In this document: in pieces, positions 27,294-41,174 of the stretch
Position numbering within the stretch: the first letter of the stretch is position 1
How the letters are laid out: each line of letters begins with the position of its first letter
From: Streptomyces kanamyceticus
GTDB taxonomy: Bacteria; Actinomycetota; Actinomycetes; Streptomycetales; Streptomycetaceae
Direction: 5' to 3'
DNA length: 64,000 bases
NCBI RefSeq assembly: GCF_008704495.1
Contig: NZ_CP023699.1
Location: 6,758,001 to 6,822,000 of the forward strand
Position numbers and translations under genes: made by a program
The notes under the pieces: model-generated
What the model was told of the DNA's origin: nothing
The model's database searches: none
What the model saw: the letters and a program-made list of their open reading frames with translations, nothing else

Positions 27294-27395
27294 TACCTGC
27301 AACCATGATTAGTGAAATAGAGGTATACGAGGGCCTGAAGGTGACCCCGTCGTGACCACCTCAGTGGGATACCGCACCTTTTGGCCGGAATCTGA

Positions 27396-29315
<1,920 letters not shown>

Positions 29316-29337
29316 CCCTCTCACCGGCGCTTTTCCC

Positions 29338-29366
29338 GCCCCGTCCGCCGATCGGGCGGGCGGGGC
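29338..29366 (+). terminator. Hairpin terminator after leuA
   Basis: GCCCCGTCCGCC (29338-29349) pairs with GGCGGGCGGGGC (29355-29366) around GATCG, with one T-G pair. It begins 22 nt after the leuA stop. Confidence 0.65.
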
Positions 29367-29486
29367 TCCGTCGTCTCCCGGCCATCTCCCGCTCGATCTC
29401 CTGTGCGAGGTGCTGACGCCGCATCATGGATGTGGCTAACATCACGCCAACGCGGCAATGCAGCCGGGGAGTTACGGAGGTGCGTG

Positions 29487-30227
29487 GTGCTGCCAGATCG
29501 GGGACGAAACGGCCGGAAAACGCGCATCTGCGGCAGGCCCGTCACGCGCGGACACGCCCTCTTCAGGCGCGTGATCGGCATGAACACCGTCTGGGACTGC
29601 GTCGGCGACGGCGAGTTCTTCTGTCCCGCCTGCGGCGGCGACCGCAACTACCAGCGGCTCACCGGGCGGCGCCGCTTCGTCCTGCTCGGCCTGCCGGTCG
29701 TGCCGCGCGGCAGCGCGGGGCCCGTCATCCGGTGCGCCGCCTGCCAGGACCTGTTCGACCCCGACGTCCTCGACCACCCCACCACCACCCGGCTCTCCGC
29801 GATGCTCCGCGACGCCGTCCACACCGTCGTCCTCGCCGTCCTCTCCACCGGCGGCGCCACCTCGCGCACCACCCTGGAGACCGCCGTCGGCACCCTGCGC
29901 GGCGCGGGCTTCGACGACTGCACCCGGGACCAGCTCGGCGCCCTCGTCGACGCGCTCGCCGCCGACACCGGCCGCGCCACCGAGCCCGACTGCGGCCCCG
30001 CGGTCCCCGGCCTCGCCATCGAACTCCACGAGGCGCTGGGCCCCCTGGCCCCACACCTGGCCCCCGCGGGCCGCGAGGCACTGCTCCTCCAGGGCGCCAG
30101 GATCGCCCTCGCCGACGGGCCCTACACGCCCGCGGAACGGGACGTGCTCGCCACGGCGGGGTGCGCGCTGACGATCGGGTCGGACGACGTGGCGCGCCTC
30201 CTCGTGGCGGCGCGGACGCCGTCCTGA
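29487..30227 (+). CDS. TerB-like protein with cysteine pairs
   Basis: 246-aa cytoplasmic protein. The N-terminal third has two CxxC pairs (FFCPACGGDRNYQ near 50 and IRCAACQDLF near 83), suggesting a zinc ribbon. The rest resembles the all-helical TerB fold (LRDAVHTVVLAVLSTGGATSR, IALADGPYTPAERDVL). TerB proteins are associated with tellurite and stress-response systems, but no other ter genes are adjacent. GTG 29487 is chosen because GGAGG sits 6 nt upstream. It is monocistronic by spacing. Confidence 0.7.
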   Translation: MLPDRGRNGRKTRICGRPVTRGHALFRRVIGMNTVWDCVGDGEFFCPACGGDRNYQRLTGRRRFVLLGLPVVPRGSAGPVIRCAACQDLFDPDVLDHPTTTRLSAMLRDAVHTVVLAVLSTGGATSRTTLETAVGTLRGAGFDDCTRDQLGALVDALAADTGRATEPDCGPAVPGLAIELHEALGPLAPHLAPAGREALLLQGARIALADGPYTPAERDVLATAGCALTIGSDDVARLLVAARTPS

Positions 30228-30375
30228 GCGCCCCGGGCGTACTCCGCGGGGAGTAATCCCCGGCCCCGGCCTCCCCGCGTCGTACGCCCCAACTCGCCCC
30301 CCAGCCGGACGGATTGAGCCCCGCGCCCCGGAAGGGTTGACCCGGACAAGTCACCCCTGCCGAAGGAGGCCCGTC

Positions 30376-32475
30376 ATGGGGGCCGCACAGACCGTACGGA
30401 CCGGAGCGCCACCGGGGCGGCGGCGCGCCGTGCCCTGGGTGTTTCTCGGGCTTTGGATCGTCGTCCTCGCGCTCGCCTCGCCCTTCGCGGCGAAACTCGC
30501 CGACGTGCAGAAGGACCGGCCCGTCGACTACCTGCCCGCGAGCGCCGACTCCACCGAAGTCGCGAAGATCCAGGACCAGTTGCCCGGGGGCGAGGCCACC
30601 GAGCTGGTGCTCGTGTACCACCGGGACGGGGGGCTCACCGTCGCCGACCGGAGTCTCGCGGGTGAGCAGGTCCGCGAGGTGGCGGGTGCGCACGCGCTCG
30701 TCGCGGAGCCCGAGGGTGTGCCCTCCGAGGACGGCACCACCCTCATCTATCCCGTCGCCACCACCGAACCCGGCCAGGACGAGGACAAGCGGGACGCGCT
30801 GGTCGAGAGTGTGCGGGAGGTGGCCAGGGGCGACGGCGGGCTGAGCGTCGAGGTCGGCGGGGCGGGGGCGCTCGACACCGATGCGGGGGAGGTCTACAAC
30901 TCGCTCGGCGGGCCGCTGCTCTACACCACCGCGGGGGTCGTCGCGCTGCTGCTGATCCTCATCTACCGCAGCCCGTTCCTGTGGCTCGTGCCGCTCGCCG
31001 TCGCGGGGGTCGCGGACTACTTCGCGATGGGGGTCGCCTACGGGCTCCACCAGGCCTTCGGGACCGCCGTCACCGGGCAGAGCTCGGGCGTCATGACCAT
31101 CCTCGTGTTCGGCGCGGGGACGGATTACGCGCTGCTCATCGTCTCCCGGTATCGGGAGGAGCTGAGGAGGATCGAGCGGCCCTACGACGCGATGGTGGCT
31201 GCCCTGCGCGGCTGCGGGCCCGCCGTGCTCGCCTCGTCGGGGACCGTCGCCGCGGGCCTGCTCTGCCTGCTCGCCGCCGATCTCAACAGCAGCCGGGGCA
31301 TGGGGCCGCTCGGCACCGTCGGGGTGCTCTGCGCGCTCGCCACCATGCTGACGCTGCTGCCCGCGATCCTCGTACTGCTCGGCAGGCGCGTGTTCTGGCC
31401 GCTCGTGCCCGCCTTCGGCAGCGCGGTCAAGCAGCGCCGGAGCCTCTTCGCCGCGATGGGGAGTTCGGCGGGGCGACGGCCGCTCACCGTGCTCGCGAGC
31501 GGCGCCGTGCTGCTCGGGGCGCTCGCGCTCGGCGCGTTCAACCTGCCCGGCGCCCTCAAACAGGAGGACTCCTTCACCAAGACGCCGGACTCGGTGTCGG
31601 CCATGGAGACCCTCGCCGCCGCCTATCCCGAGCAGGGCACCCAGCCCATCACCGTGATGACCCCGGCCGGGCGGGCCGCCGAATCGCTCGCCGACATCCG
31701 GGGCACGAAGGGCGTCGAGAGCGCGGAGAAGGGGCGTACGGGTGACGGGTGGACCGAGATCTCCGTGCTCGCCGCCGCGCCGCCCGAGTCGGCGGGGGAG
31801 ACCGCCACCATCGAGGCGCTGCGCGACGGACTCGACGGGTCCTACGTGGGCGGGTCGAGCGCCCAGCAGCTCGACCTGAAGGACACCAACGCGCGGGACC
31901 GGACGGTCGTGGTGCCGCTGGTGCTCGCGGCCGTGCTCCTGATCCTCGTCGCCCTGCTGCGCAGCCTCGTCGCGCCGCTGCTGCTGCTCGGTGCCGTGGT
32001 CGCCGTCTGGGGCGCCTCGCTCGGCATCGCGGGGCTCGTCTTCGAACCGCTCTTCGGGTTCGAGGGCACCGACCCGGGGCTCGGTCTCCTCTCGTTCGTC
32101 TTCCTCGTCGCACTAGGGGTCGACTACGGGATCTTCCTGATGCACCGGATGCGTGAGGAGTGCTTGAACGGGGCCGAACCGGGGACGGCCGCGCTCACCG
32201 CACTGCGCACCACCGGCGGCGTCATCGCCTCGGCGGGCCTCGTGCTCGCCGCGACGTTCGCCGTGCTCACCAACATGCCGCTGGTCCAACTCGTCGAACT
32301 GGGCTTCGTCATCGCGGTCGGCGTGCTGCTCGACACCTTCCTGGTGCGTACGTACCTGGTGACGAGCGCGAGCGTGGCGCTCGGCAGGAAGGTGTGGTGG
32401 CCCGGCGCGCTGTCCAGGCCGCGGGCGGTGGCTGCCGCCCCGGAGCCCGAGCCCGTACGGGTGCCGACGCCTTGA
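30376..32475 (+). CDS. MMPL family transporter
   Basis: 699-aa RND-superfamily MmpL-type exporter. Two halves each have one TM, a large extracytoplasmic loop and a cluster of five TMs. Signature segments are FGAGTDYALLIVSRYREEL in the first half and FLVALGVDYGIFLMHRMREE in the second, with the proton-relay Asp-Tyr pairs. It probably exports lipids, metabolites or drugs. GGAGG precedes the ATG. A two-component system follows after a strong hairpin and may be coexpressed. Confidence 0.92.
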   Translation: MGAAQTVRTGAPPGRRRAVPWVFLGLWIVVLALASPFAAKLADVQKDRPVDYLPASADSTEVAKIQDQLPGGEATELVLVYHRDGGLTVADRSLAGEQVREVAGAHALVAEPEGVPSEDGTTLIYPVATTEPGQDEDKRDALVESVREVARGDGGLSVEVGGAGALDTDAGEVYNSLGGPLLYTTAGVVALLLILIYRSPFLWLVPLAVAGVADYFAMGVAYGLHQAFGTAVTGQSSGVMTILVFGAGTDYALLIVSRYREELRRIERPYDAMVAALRGCGPAVLASSGTVAAGLLCLLAADLNSSRGMGPLGTVGVLCALATMLTLLPAILVLLGRRVFWPLVPAFGSAVKQRRSLFAAMGSSAGRRPLTVLASGAVLLGALALGAFNLPGALKQEDSFTKTPDSVSAMETLAAAYPEQGTQPITVMTPAGRAAESLADIRGTKGVESAEKGRTGDGWTEISVLAAAPPESAGETATIEALRDGLDGSYVGGSSAQQLDLKDTNARDRTVVVPLVLAAVLLILVALLRSLVAPLLLLGAVVAVWGASLGIAGLVFEPLFGFEGTDPGLGLLSFVFLVALGVDYGIFLMHRMREECLNGAEPGTAALTALRTTGGVIASAGLVLAATFAVLTNMPLVQLVELGFVIAVGVLLDTFLVRTYLVTSASVALGRKVWWPGALSRPRAVAAAPEPEPVRVPTP

Positions 32476-32505
32476 CCCGTGTACCCGGGTCGGCCCGTGT
32501 GCCCA

Positions 32506-32535
32506 GGGTGCCCCTCCCCTCCCGGAGGGGCACCC
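32506..32535 (+). promoter_or_regulatory. 12-bp hairpin that buries the ribosome site of the sensor kinase gene
   Basis: GGGTGCCCCTCC (32506-32517) pairs perfectly with GGAGGGGCACCC (32524-32535) around CCTCCC. The 3' arm contains GGAGGGG, the only plausible ribosome site for GTG 32538. It can be read as a terminator for the MMPL gene, as an element restraining kinase translation, or both. Confidence 0.5.
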
Positions 32536-32537
32536 GC

Positions 32538-33785
32538 GTGCCGGAAGATGAGGAGGTGGACGCGAAGACACTCTCCGACGTGGTGCGCCCCCGCCTGATC
32601 GAGCGGGTGGTCGGCATGCCGGGACCGGCGGGCAGGCTCCGCGCCGACGTCCTGTTCGCCCTGGTGATGTTCGCGAGCAGCGGCGCCGTCGTGGGGTTCG
32701 TGCGCGACAACGGCGAGCCGCCGGGCGCGGCTGGCTGGGCGCTGCTCGTCGCGGCCCACGTCGTCATCGTGTGGCGGCGGCGCGCGCCGCTCGGCGTCAT
32801 GGCCGTGCTGATCGCGATCCTGATGTCGTACCACCTCCTCGACGTCAACCACACCGCCCCCATGGCGGTCTCGATGTGCGGCCTGTACACGGTCGCGTCG
32901 CGGCGCCGCCCGCTGTACGCCGTCCTCGTCGGCGCGAGCGTGCTCGCTGTGATGCTCAGCCTGAAGTTCTCCGAAGGGATGGCCGAGGGCACGGAGTCGC
33001 TGCGGATATCCGGCTGGATCGTGTCCTTCCTGCTGCTCGGCGTGTACGTGCGCATGCACCGGCAGTACGTCGCCTCCGTCCTGGAACGGGCCGTGCGCGC
33101 CGAGCGCACCCGCGAGGAGGAGGCCAGGCGCAGGGTCGCCGAGGAGCGGCTGCGGGTCGCCCGCGACCTGCACGACCTGCTCGCGCACAGCATCACCCTG
33201 GTCGGTGTCCAGACGTCGGTGGCCGCGCACGTCCTGGCCGCCGACCCGGACCGCCTGGACCGGGCGGCGGTCGCCAGGGCGCTCGACGACGTCGCCGACA
33301 CCTGCCGCGACGCCAGGATCGAACTCCGCGCCACGCTGGAGGTGTTGAGGTCCAGCGGCGCCGAGGAGGAGACGAGGGGGCCGCTGCCGGGCCTCGAAGG
33401 ACTGACCGACCTCGCGGAAGCGGCCCGCACCGCGGGCGCCGACGTCGACCTCTCGGTCGCCGAGTGCCGGGCGCCGCCCGCGGTGGGCGCCGCCGCCTAC
33501 CGCATCGTGCAGGAGGCACTCACCAACGCCGTACGGCACGCGGGACCCGACCTCACCGTGCGCGTGGCGGTGCGTGTCCAGGACGCCGCGCTGAACGTGA
33601 CGGTCGCCGACGACGGAGCGGGGGACAAGGAGGCGTCCCACGCGCCGGGGTTCGGCCTCGTGGGGATGCGCGAGCGGGCGCGTACGGTGGGCGGCACCCT
33701 GGAGGCGGGGCCGCGGCCCGAGGGGGGTTTCATGGTGTCGGCGGTGCTGCCCCTGGCGCCCGTTTCCCTGGGAGGTCTGGCATGA
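32538..33785 (+). CDS. Two-component sensor histidine kinase (NarL-partner type)
   Basis: 415-aa membrane kinase. About five hydrophobic segments (residues 35-175) form the sensor. A coiled-coil region leads to the HisKA_3 motif RDLHDLLAHS with phosphoacceptor His212, then the HATPase_c domain (EALTNAVRHAG, DDGAGD, GFGLVGMRERA). GTG 32538 is preferred; GTG 32556 is an alternative but has a poorly spaced ribosome site. The gene overlaps its response regulator by ATGA. The signal is unknown; the upstream MMPL exporter suggests envelope or drug stress. Confidence 0.92.
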   Translation: MPEDEEVDAKTLSDVVRPRLIERVVGMPGPAGRLRADVLFALVMFASSGAVVGFVRDNGEPPGAAGWALLVAAHVVIVWRRRAPLGVMAVLIAILMSYHLLDVNHTAPMAVSMCGLYTVASRRRPLYAVLVGASVLAVMLSLKFSEGMAEGTESLRISGWIVSFLLLGVYVRMHRQYVASVLERAVRAERTREEEARRRVAEERLRVARDLHDLLAHSITLVGVQTSVAAHVLAADPDRLDRAAVARALDDVADTCRDARIELRATLEVLRSSGAEEETRGPLPGLEGLTDLAEAARTAGADVDLSVAECRAPPAVGAAAYRIVQEALTNAVRHAGPDLTVRVAVRVQDAALNVTVADDGAGDKEASHAPGFGLVGMRERARTVGGTLEAGPRPEGGFMVSAVLPLAPVSLGGLA

Positions 33786-34462
33786 CGATCCGCGTGCTGC
33801 TCGCCGACGACCAGACGCTGGTGCGTGCCGCGTTCGCGATGCTCGTCGAATCCGCGCCCGACATGGAGGTCGTCGGGCAGGCGGGCACCGGCCGCTCGGC
33901 GGTCGAACTCGCCCGCTCCGAGCGGGCCGACCTCGTCGTCATGGACATCCGCATGCCCGATCTCGACGGCATCGAGGCGACGCGGCTGCTCGCGGCCGAC
34001 GAGGATCTGGCGGGCGTGAAGGTCCTGATGCTCACGACGTACGACACGGACGAGCACGTCGTCGACGCGCTGCGCGCGGGCGCGTCCGGCTTCCTGGTCA
34101 AGGACACCCGACCCGCCGAACTCCTGGACGCCATCCGCACGGTGGCCCTCGGCGAATCGCTGCTCTCGCCGGGGCCCACGGCACGGCTGATCGCCCGGGT
34201 GCTGCGGTCACCGGACGCCGCCGAGCTGACCGGGGCGGGTGGCCCCGAGGGGCTCTCGGAGCGGGAACGGCAGGTGCTGCGGCTCGTCGCGCGCGGCCTG
34301 AACAACACGGAGATAGCCGAGACGCTCGGCCTGAGCCCCCTGACCGCGAAGACCCACGTGAGCCGCATCATGGGGAAGCTGGGCGCGCGCGACAGGGCCC
34401 AACTGGTCATCATCGCCTACGAGTCGGGACTCGTGGCGCCGGGTTCGGTGGCGTCGCCATGA
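33782..34462 (+). CDS. NarL/LuxR-type response regulator
   Basis: 226-aa regulator. The receiver domain (1-120) has acidic residues DD near 9-10, phosphoacceptor Asp55 in VVMDIRMP and Lys in FLVKDTR. The C-terminal LuxR HTH is GLSERERQVLRLVARGLNNTEIAETLGLSPLTAKTHV, given here as the span about 158-195. It is coupled to the kinase by a 4-nt overlap, so the two form a cognate pair. An 18-bp tandem duplication straddles the stop codon. Confidence 0.95.
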   Translation: MTIRVLLADDQTLVRAAFAMLVESAPDMEVVGQAGTGRSAVELARSERADLVVMDIRMPDLDGIEATRLLAADEDLAGVKVLMLTTYDTDEHVVDALRAGASGFLVKDTRPAELLDAIRTVALGESLLSPGPTARLIARVLRSPDAAELTGAGGPEGLSERERQVLRLVARGLNNTEIAETLGLSPLTAKTHVSRIMGKLGARDRAQLVIIAYESGLVAPGSVASP

Positions 34463-34491
34463 GGACGTGCGCCGCCATGAGGGCGTGCGCC
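34456..34491. repeat. 18-bp tandem duplication at the end of the response regulator gene
   Basis: GCCATGAGGACGTGCGCC (34456-34473) is followed directly by the same 18 bases with one change (34474-34491). The stop codon of the response regulator lies in the first copy, and the second copy ends 4 nt before the stop of the convergent aldolase gene. Confidence 0.8.
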
Positions 34492-34495
34492 GGGG

Positions 34496-35425
34496 TCACA
34501 TCAGCCCCGCCGCCGCCAGGTACTTGCCGACCCGCTCGACGTCCTCCGTCGACAGGGGGATCTGCGGCTCGGCCGTCGCGGGGCAGTCGATGACGCCCCG
34601 CAGCCGCAGCGCCGCCTTGAAGGCGCCGAGCGCCGACGAGCTGCCGCCCATCCGGGCCGGATCGCCCGCGGTGACCATGCCGAACAGGCCGCACAGCCGC
34701 TCCTGTTCGGTCCGCGCGAGGGCCCAGTCGCCCGAACGGCAGGCGCGGTACAGGCGCACGTACCCCTCGGGGTCGACGTTCCCGAGCCCCGGCACGACCC
34801 CGTCCGCGCCCATCGCGAGCGCCGCGTCGACCGTCACCTCGGAGCCGGTGAGCACGCTGAAGGACGAGGGCCCTGGGCGCCTGCCGATGAGGACGCGCCG
34901 GAAGCCGCCCTCGTCGCCGCTGGAGTCCTTCAGGCCCGCCAGGACGCCCTCCGCCGCGAGTTCGAGCACGAGGTCGGGCGTCAGCTTCGTGTGGACTGCC
35001 ATCGGCAGGTCGTACGCGAAGACCGGGACCTCACAGCCGCGCGCGACCAGGCGGAAGTGGCGGGCGATCTCGGCGGGGTGCGTGCGCGTGTAGAAGGGGG
35101 CGGTGACCACCACCGCGTCGGCGCCGCCCGCGCCGAGCGCGCGCACGTGGTCCAGGACGCGGGGCGTCGTCATGTCGATCGCCCCTGCCAGGACCGGCAG
35201 TTGACCGCCCACATGACGTACGACCGTGTCGAGCACCAGCGCCCGCTGCCGGTCGGTGAGGTAGGCCACCTCGGAGGTCGAACCGAGGACGAACAGGCCG
35301 TCCACGCCGCCCGCCACCAGATGGTCGACGAGCCTGACGAGCGATGCGGTGTCCACCTCGCGGTCCGGTGTCAGGGGGGTGCAGACGGGCGGGACGACAC
35401 CGGTGAGCGGGGTGGGCAGAGTCAT
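34496..35425 (-). CDS. Dihydrodipicolinate synthase/N-acetylneuraminate lyase family aldolase
   Basis: 309-aa class I aldolase. The pyruvate-binding loop LGSTSEVAYL is at 47-56, the catalytic Tyr138 lies in AYDLP, and the Schiff-base Lys166 lies in LKDSSGD. It closes a Dpp-type ABC transporter operon and overlaps the preceding ATPase gene by 4 nt, so a catabolic role on the imported compound (sialic acid, keto-deoxy sugar acid or hydroxyproline-derived intermediate) is more likely than lysine synthesis. The exact substrate is unknown. Confidence 0.85.
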   Translation of the reverse strand: MTLPTPLTGVVPPVCTPLTPDREVDTASLVRLVDHLVAGGVDGLFVLGSTSEVAYLTDRQRALVLDTVVRHVGGQLPVLAGAIDMTTPRVLDHVRALGAGGADAVVVTAPFYTRTHPAEIARHFRLVARGCEVPVFAYDLPMAVHTKLTPDLVLELAAEGVLAGLKDSSGDEGGFRRVLIGRRPGPSSFSVLTGSEVTVDAALAMGADGVVPGLGNVDPEGYVRLYRACRSGDWALARTEQERLCGLFGMVTAGDPARMGGSSSALGAFKAALRLRGVIDCPATAEPQIPLSTEDVERVGKYLAAAGLM

Positions 35426-36452
35426 GGATGCTCCCTGGAGGGCGGGGCCGTGGCGGCGGCCTGGGTGACGAGTTCGTGGGTCGACTGTCCTTCGCCCACG
35501 GGGTGGTGGCAACGGAACGTGTGAGCGGGGCCCGCCGGTTCCGGGTTCGGCATGGCGGTCGCGCACACCTCGTCGGCCTTCCAGCAGCGGGTACGGAACG
35601 GGCAGCCGCTCGGCGGGTGGGTCGCCGACGGCACCGGGCCGACCAGCGGGATCGGGTCGATGGGGTCGAGGAGTCCGGGCGTCGCGGAGAACAGGGCGCG
35701 GGTGTACGGGTGCCTGGCCCGGTCGAGGATCTCGGCGGCGGGCGACTCCTCGACGATCCTGCCGAGGTACATCGTGACGACGCGGTCGCTCATCCTGCGG
35801 ACGGTCTGGATGTCGTGCGAGACGAAGACCAGGGCGAGGCCCAGGCGTTCCTTGAGGTCGAGGAGGAGGTTGAGGATCTGGGCGCGGACCGACACGTCGA
35901 GCGCGCTGGTCGGCTCGTCGGCCACGACCAGGTCGGGCTCCAGGGCCAGGGCGCGGGCGATGGCGACGCGTTGGCGCTGTCCGCCGGACAGCTGTCCCGG
36001 CAGCCCGTCGGCGAGGACCTTGGGCAGGCCGACCAGGTCCATCAACTCCCGCACGCGGGCGTCGCGTTCCTTCGGGGTGCCGCGTTTGTGCACGTCCAGG
36101 GGGTCGCGGAGGATCTGGCGTACGGAGAGTCTGCGGTTCAGGGCGGTCGAGGGGTCCTGGAAGATCATTCCGGTGCGGGTCCCCAGGGCGGTGCGGCGTT
36201 CGGCCGGGGGCATCGTCCCGAGGTCGCGGCCCCGGAGCGACACCGTGCCGGATGTCGGGCGCTGCACGCCGACCAGGGCCTTGGCCAGGGTGGATTTGCC
36301 GCAGCCCGATTCGCCGACGATGCCTACCGTTTCGGCGGGCGAGATGGCCAGGGTGGCGCCGGTCAGCGCGTAGACCCTGTCTCGGGACAGGAGGCCGCCC
36401 GAGCGGGCCCTGTGCACTACGTGCACGTCGTTCAACTCCACTATGGGGGTGG

Positions 36453-36456
<4 letters not shown>
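35422..36456 (-). CDS. Dipeptide/oligopeptide-type ABC transporter ATP-binding protein (DppF/OppF)
   Basis: 344-aa ATPase with Walker A GESGCGKST near 50, signature LSGGQRQR, Walker B LVVADEPTSALD and the oligopeptide-type C-terminal Cys cluster (CPFRTRCWKADEVC). It pairs with the ATPase half of the upstream fusion protein. It overlaps both neighbours by ATGA, so it is translationally coupled in the operon SBP-dppB-dppCD fusion-dppF-aldolase. Confidence 0.93.
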
Positions 36457-38506
<2,050 letters not shown>

Positions 38507-38510
<4 letters not shown>

Positions 38511-39466
38511 CTCGTCCCCCTCAGGCGCGGGTTGACCAGGAGGTGGAGGACGTCGATGGCGAGGTTGACGACGACGAAGCCGACGGCGGTGGTGATGACG
38601 ACGCCCTGCACGACGGCGGGGTCGCCGTTCTTCACGGCGTCGATCATCAGCTTGCCCATGCCGGGCAGCGAGAAGATCGTCTCGATGACGACGGCGCCGC
38701 CGAGCAGATAGCCGACGCGCAGGCCGAGGACGGTGAGCGGGTTGATGAGCGCGTTGCGCAGGACGTTGCGGCCGACGACCACGACCGGGGGAAGGCCGCT
38801 GCCGATCGCCGTGCGGACGTAGTCCTTGTCGAGTTCCTCGACCACGGCGGTGCGGATGATGCGGGTGAGGCCCGCCGCGACCGGCAGGGAGAGCGCCAGG
38901 GCGGGCAACGTCATGGTCTTGAGCCAGCCGGTGAGGGAGTCGCCAGGGTTGATGTAGCCGCCGGTGGGGAACCAGCCGAGGTCCACCGCCAGGTACTGGA
39001 TCATCAGGAGCGCCAGCCAGAAGCCGGGCGCCGCGACGCCGGTCAGCGAGACGACGCGGATCAGCTGGTCGGGCAGCCGGTCGCGGTAGATCGCCGCGGT
39101 CACGCCGAGGGTGAGCGAGAGGACGACCGCGATGCCGAGGCCCAGGAAGGTGAGCTGCATCGTGAGCGGCAGCGCGGTGGTGACCTGGTCGAGCACGGGG
39201 GAGCGGTTGAGGACGCTGATGCCCATGTCGCCGTGGAGCAGGTCGCCGACGAAGGCGACGTAGCGCACGGGCAGCGGGTCGAGCAGGCCGTTGTCCTGCC
39301 GGAACTGGTGGAGCTGTTCGGGCGTCGGGTTCGCGCCCTGGAAGAAGGCGGAGGCCGGGTCGACGTCCGAGAACCGCATCACGAGGAACACGAACAGGAC
39401 GATGCCGAGCAGCAGCGGGACGAGCAGGGCGATGCGGCGGGCCAGGATTCTGAGGACAGCGGTCAC
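38507..39466 (-). CDS. Dpp-type ABC transporter permease (DppB)
   Basis: 319-aa membrane permease with six TMs. The N-terminal RIALLVPLLLGIVLFVFLVM helix and the family NPL/GxxLGGAVVIETIFSLPGMG segment (about 268-290) are typical of DppB/OppB. The GTG start has AGGAG upstream. It follows the substrate-binding protein gene by 46 nt and overlaps the fusion gene. Confidence 0.93.
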
Positions 39467-39513
39467 GGCGTACGACTCCTGAACTGGCTACGAACTCATG
39501 AACTGGCCGTGGA

Positions 39514-41157
39514 TCAGGCCCACTTGGCCTGGAGCAGATTGATCCCGGGATACGGCTGGGCCTTGACGCCGGTGAGCTTCTTGGGGTCCCAGGCGGTCAT
39601 GAGTTCGTTGTGCACGACCGGGTAGAGCACGGCCTGCTCGGCCACGGTGTCGATGTAGTCCTGGATCATGGCCCGCTTCTTCGACGCCTCGGGCTCGCGC
39701 GTCGCCTGGTCCATGTCCTTGAAGAGCTTCTTGGCGACAGCGTTGTCGGCCCAGCGCGCGTAGCCCATCCAGATGTTCTCGGGGCCGTAGTTGTAGTGCA
39801 TGATCAGGTCGGCGTCGAGCCCGAACTGGTTGGGGTTCGAGGCGGCCGCGACGACCTGGAAGTCCTTCTTCTGGTCCAGTTTGGTGAAGACGGCGGTGGT
39901 CTCCTGCGGGTCGAGGGTGACGTCGACGCCGAGCTTCTTCCAGCCGTCCTGGATGGTGGGCAGGCAGTCCACGATCCAACTCACGTTCACGGCCATGAGG
40001 TTGATCTTCAAGTCGGTGACCCCGGCTGCCTTCAGGAGCTTCTTCGCCTTCGCCAGGTCGTAGCCGTAGACCGTCTTGGCGGGCCGGTAGGTGGGGTTGG
40101 CCTCGTTGAGGAAGGACGTCGACGCCTTGCCGTGGCCCTTGAGGGCGGCCTGGATCATCTTCTCGCGGTCGATGGCGTAGTGCAGGGCCTGCCGCACGCG
40201 CACGTCGTCGAACGGCTTGTGCTCGGTGTTGAAGAGCAGGAAGAGGTTGTTCATGCCCGCCCCGCCCTCGACGGTGAGGCCGTCCTTCTTGAGCTGCTCG
40301 ATGTTGGCGTACGGGATGTTGTCGGAGATCTCCGCGTCCGCGCTGCCACCGGAGATCTTCGCGACGCGCGGCGCCGCGTCCACGATGGTCAGCCAGTTCA
40401 TCTTCTTGAAGGCGGCCCTGCGCGGGCCGTTGTAGTCGGCGAACGACTCGAAGGTGGTGTTCGACTTCGGGTTGTGGGCGGTCTGCTTGTACGGGCCCGA
40501 GCCCACCGCCTTGCCCTTGGTCGCCTCCTCCCAGGCGCCGGGTTTGGAGAAGACGTGCTTCGGCATGATCTTGGCGAGGGAGAGGCGCGCCGCGCCGTCG
40601 GGGAAGGGGAACTTCAGGATCAGCTCGACGTTCATCGCGTCGACCTTCCTGACCTCCTTCAGCCAACTCTCGAAGAAGCCCTTGGCCAGGGTCTGCGTCT
40701 TCGGGTCCAGGATCCGCTCGAAGACGAACACCACGTCGTCGGCGGTGACCGGCTTGCCGTCGTGCCATTTGGCGCCGGGGCGAAGGGCGAACTTCCAGGT
40801 GGTCGCCTTGAGGTCGGCGGGGATCTGGGTGCCGAGCGCGGGGTAGGGCTCGCGGGTGATCGGGTCGGTGCCGAGCAGGCCCTCGTAGATGTGCTCGTTG
40901 CCCGCCATCGCGAACGCGGACGCGGTCTGCGTCGGATCCCAACTGCCGTCGTTGCCATAGCCGATGACCGCCGTGAGCGTGGCGTCGCCGCCCTTGCCGC
41001 CGCCCCCGGTCTCGTTGGTGGACTCGGGCCCCGACGAGCAGGCGGAGAGCGTGGTGGTGATGGCGGCGGCCGCGCCGAGCGCTCCGGTGTACCTGAGGAA
41101 GGAGCGGCGGTCCGGCGCGACTCCGTGGTGCGTGATCCGGGGGGTCTGGTCGCTCAC
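39514..41157 (-). CDS. ABC transporter substrate-binding lipoprotein (SBP family 5)
   Basis: 547-aa extracytoplasmic solute-binding protein. A twin-arginine motif (DRRSFLR, about 17-23) and hydrophobic run end in the lipobox TLSACSS near residue 41, so it is probably a Tat-exported lipoprotein. The mature part is the family 5 (oligopeptide/dipeptide/nickel) fold, with EPYPALGTQIP and the VRQALHYAIDREKMI segment. GTG 41157 is chosen because AAGGGAG lies 5 nt upstream. First gene of the operon, divergent from a GntR-type regulator. Confidence 0.92.
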   Translation of the reverse strand: MSDQTPRITHHGVAPDRRSFLRYTGALGAAAAITTTLSACSSGPESTNETGGGGKGGDATLTAVIGYGNDGSWDPTQTASAFAMAGNEHIYEGLLGTDPITREPYPALGTQIPADLKATTWKFALRPGAKWHDGKPVTADDVVFVFERILDPKTQTLAKGFFESWLKEVRKVDAMNVELILKFPFPDGAARLSLAKIMPKHVFSKPGAWEEATKGKAVGSGPYKQTAHNPKSNTTFESFADYNGPRRAAFKKMNWLTIVDAAPRVAKISGGSADAEISDNIPYANIEQLKKDGLTVEGGAGMNNLFLLFNTEHKPFDDVRVRQALHYAIDREKMIQAALKGHGKASTSFLNEANPTYRPAKTVYGYDLAKAKKLLKAAGVTDLKINLMAVNVSWIVDCLPTIQDGWKKLGVDVTLDPQETTAVFTKLDQKKDFQVVAAASNPNQFGLDADLIMHYNYGPENIWMGYARWADNAVAKKLFKDMDQATREPEASKKRAMIQDYIDTVAEQAVLYPVVHNELMTAWDPKKLTGVKAQPYPGINLLQAKWA

Positions 41158-41174
41158 TGTGTCTCCCTTGAGAG

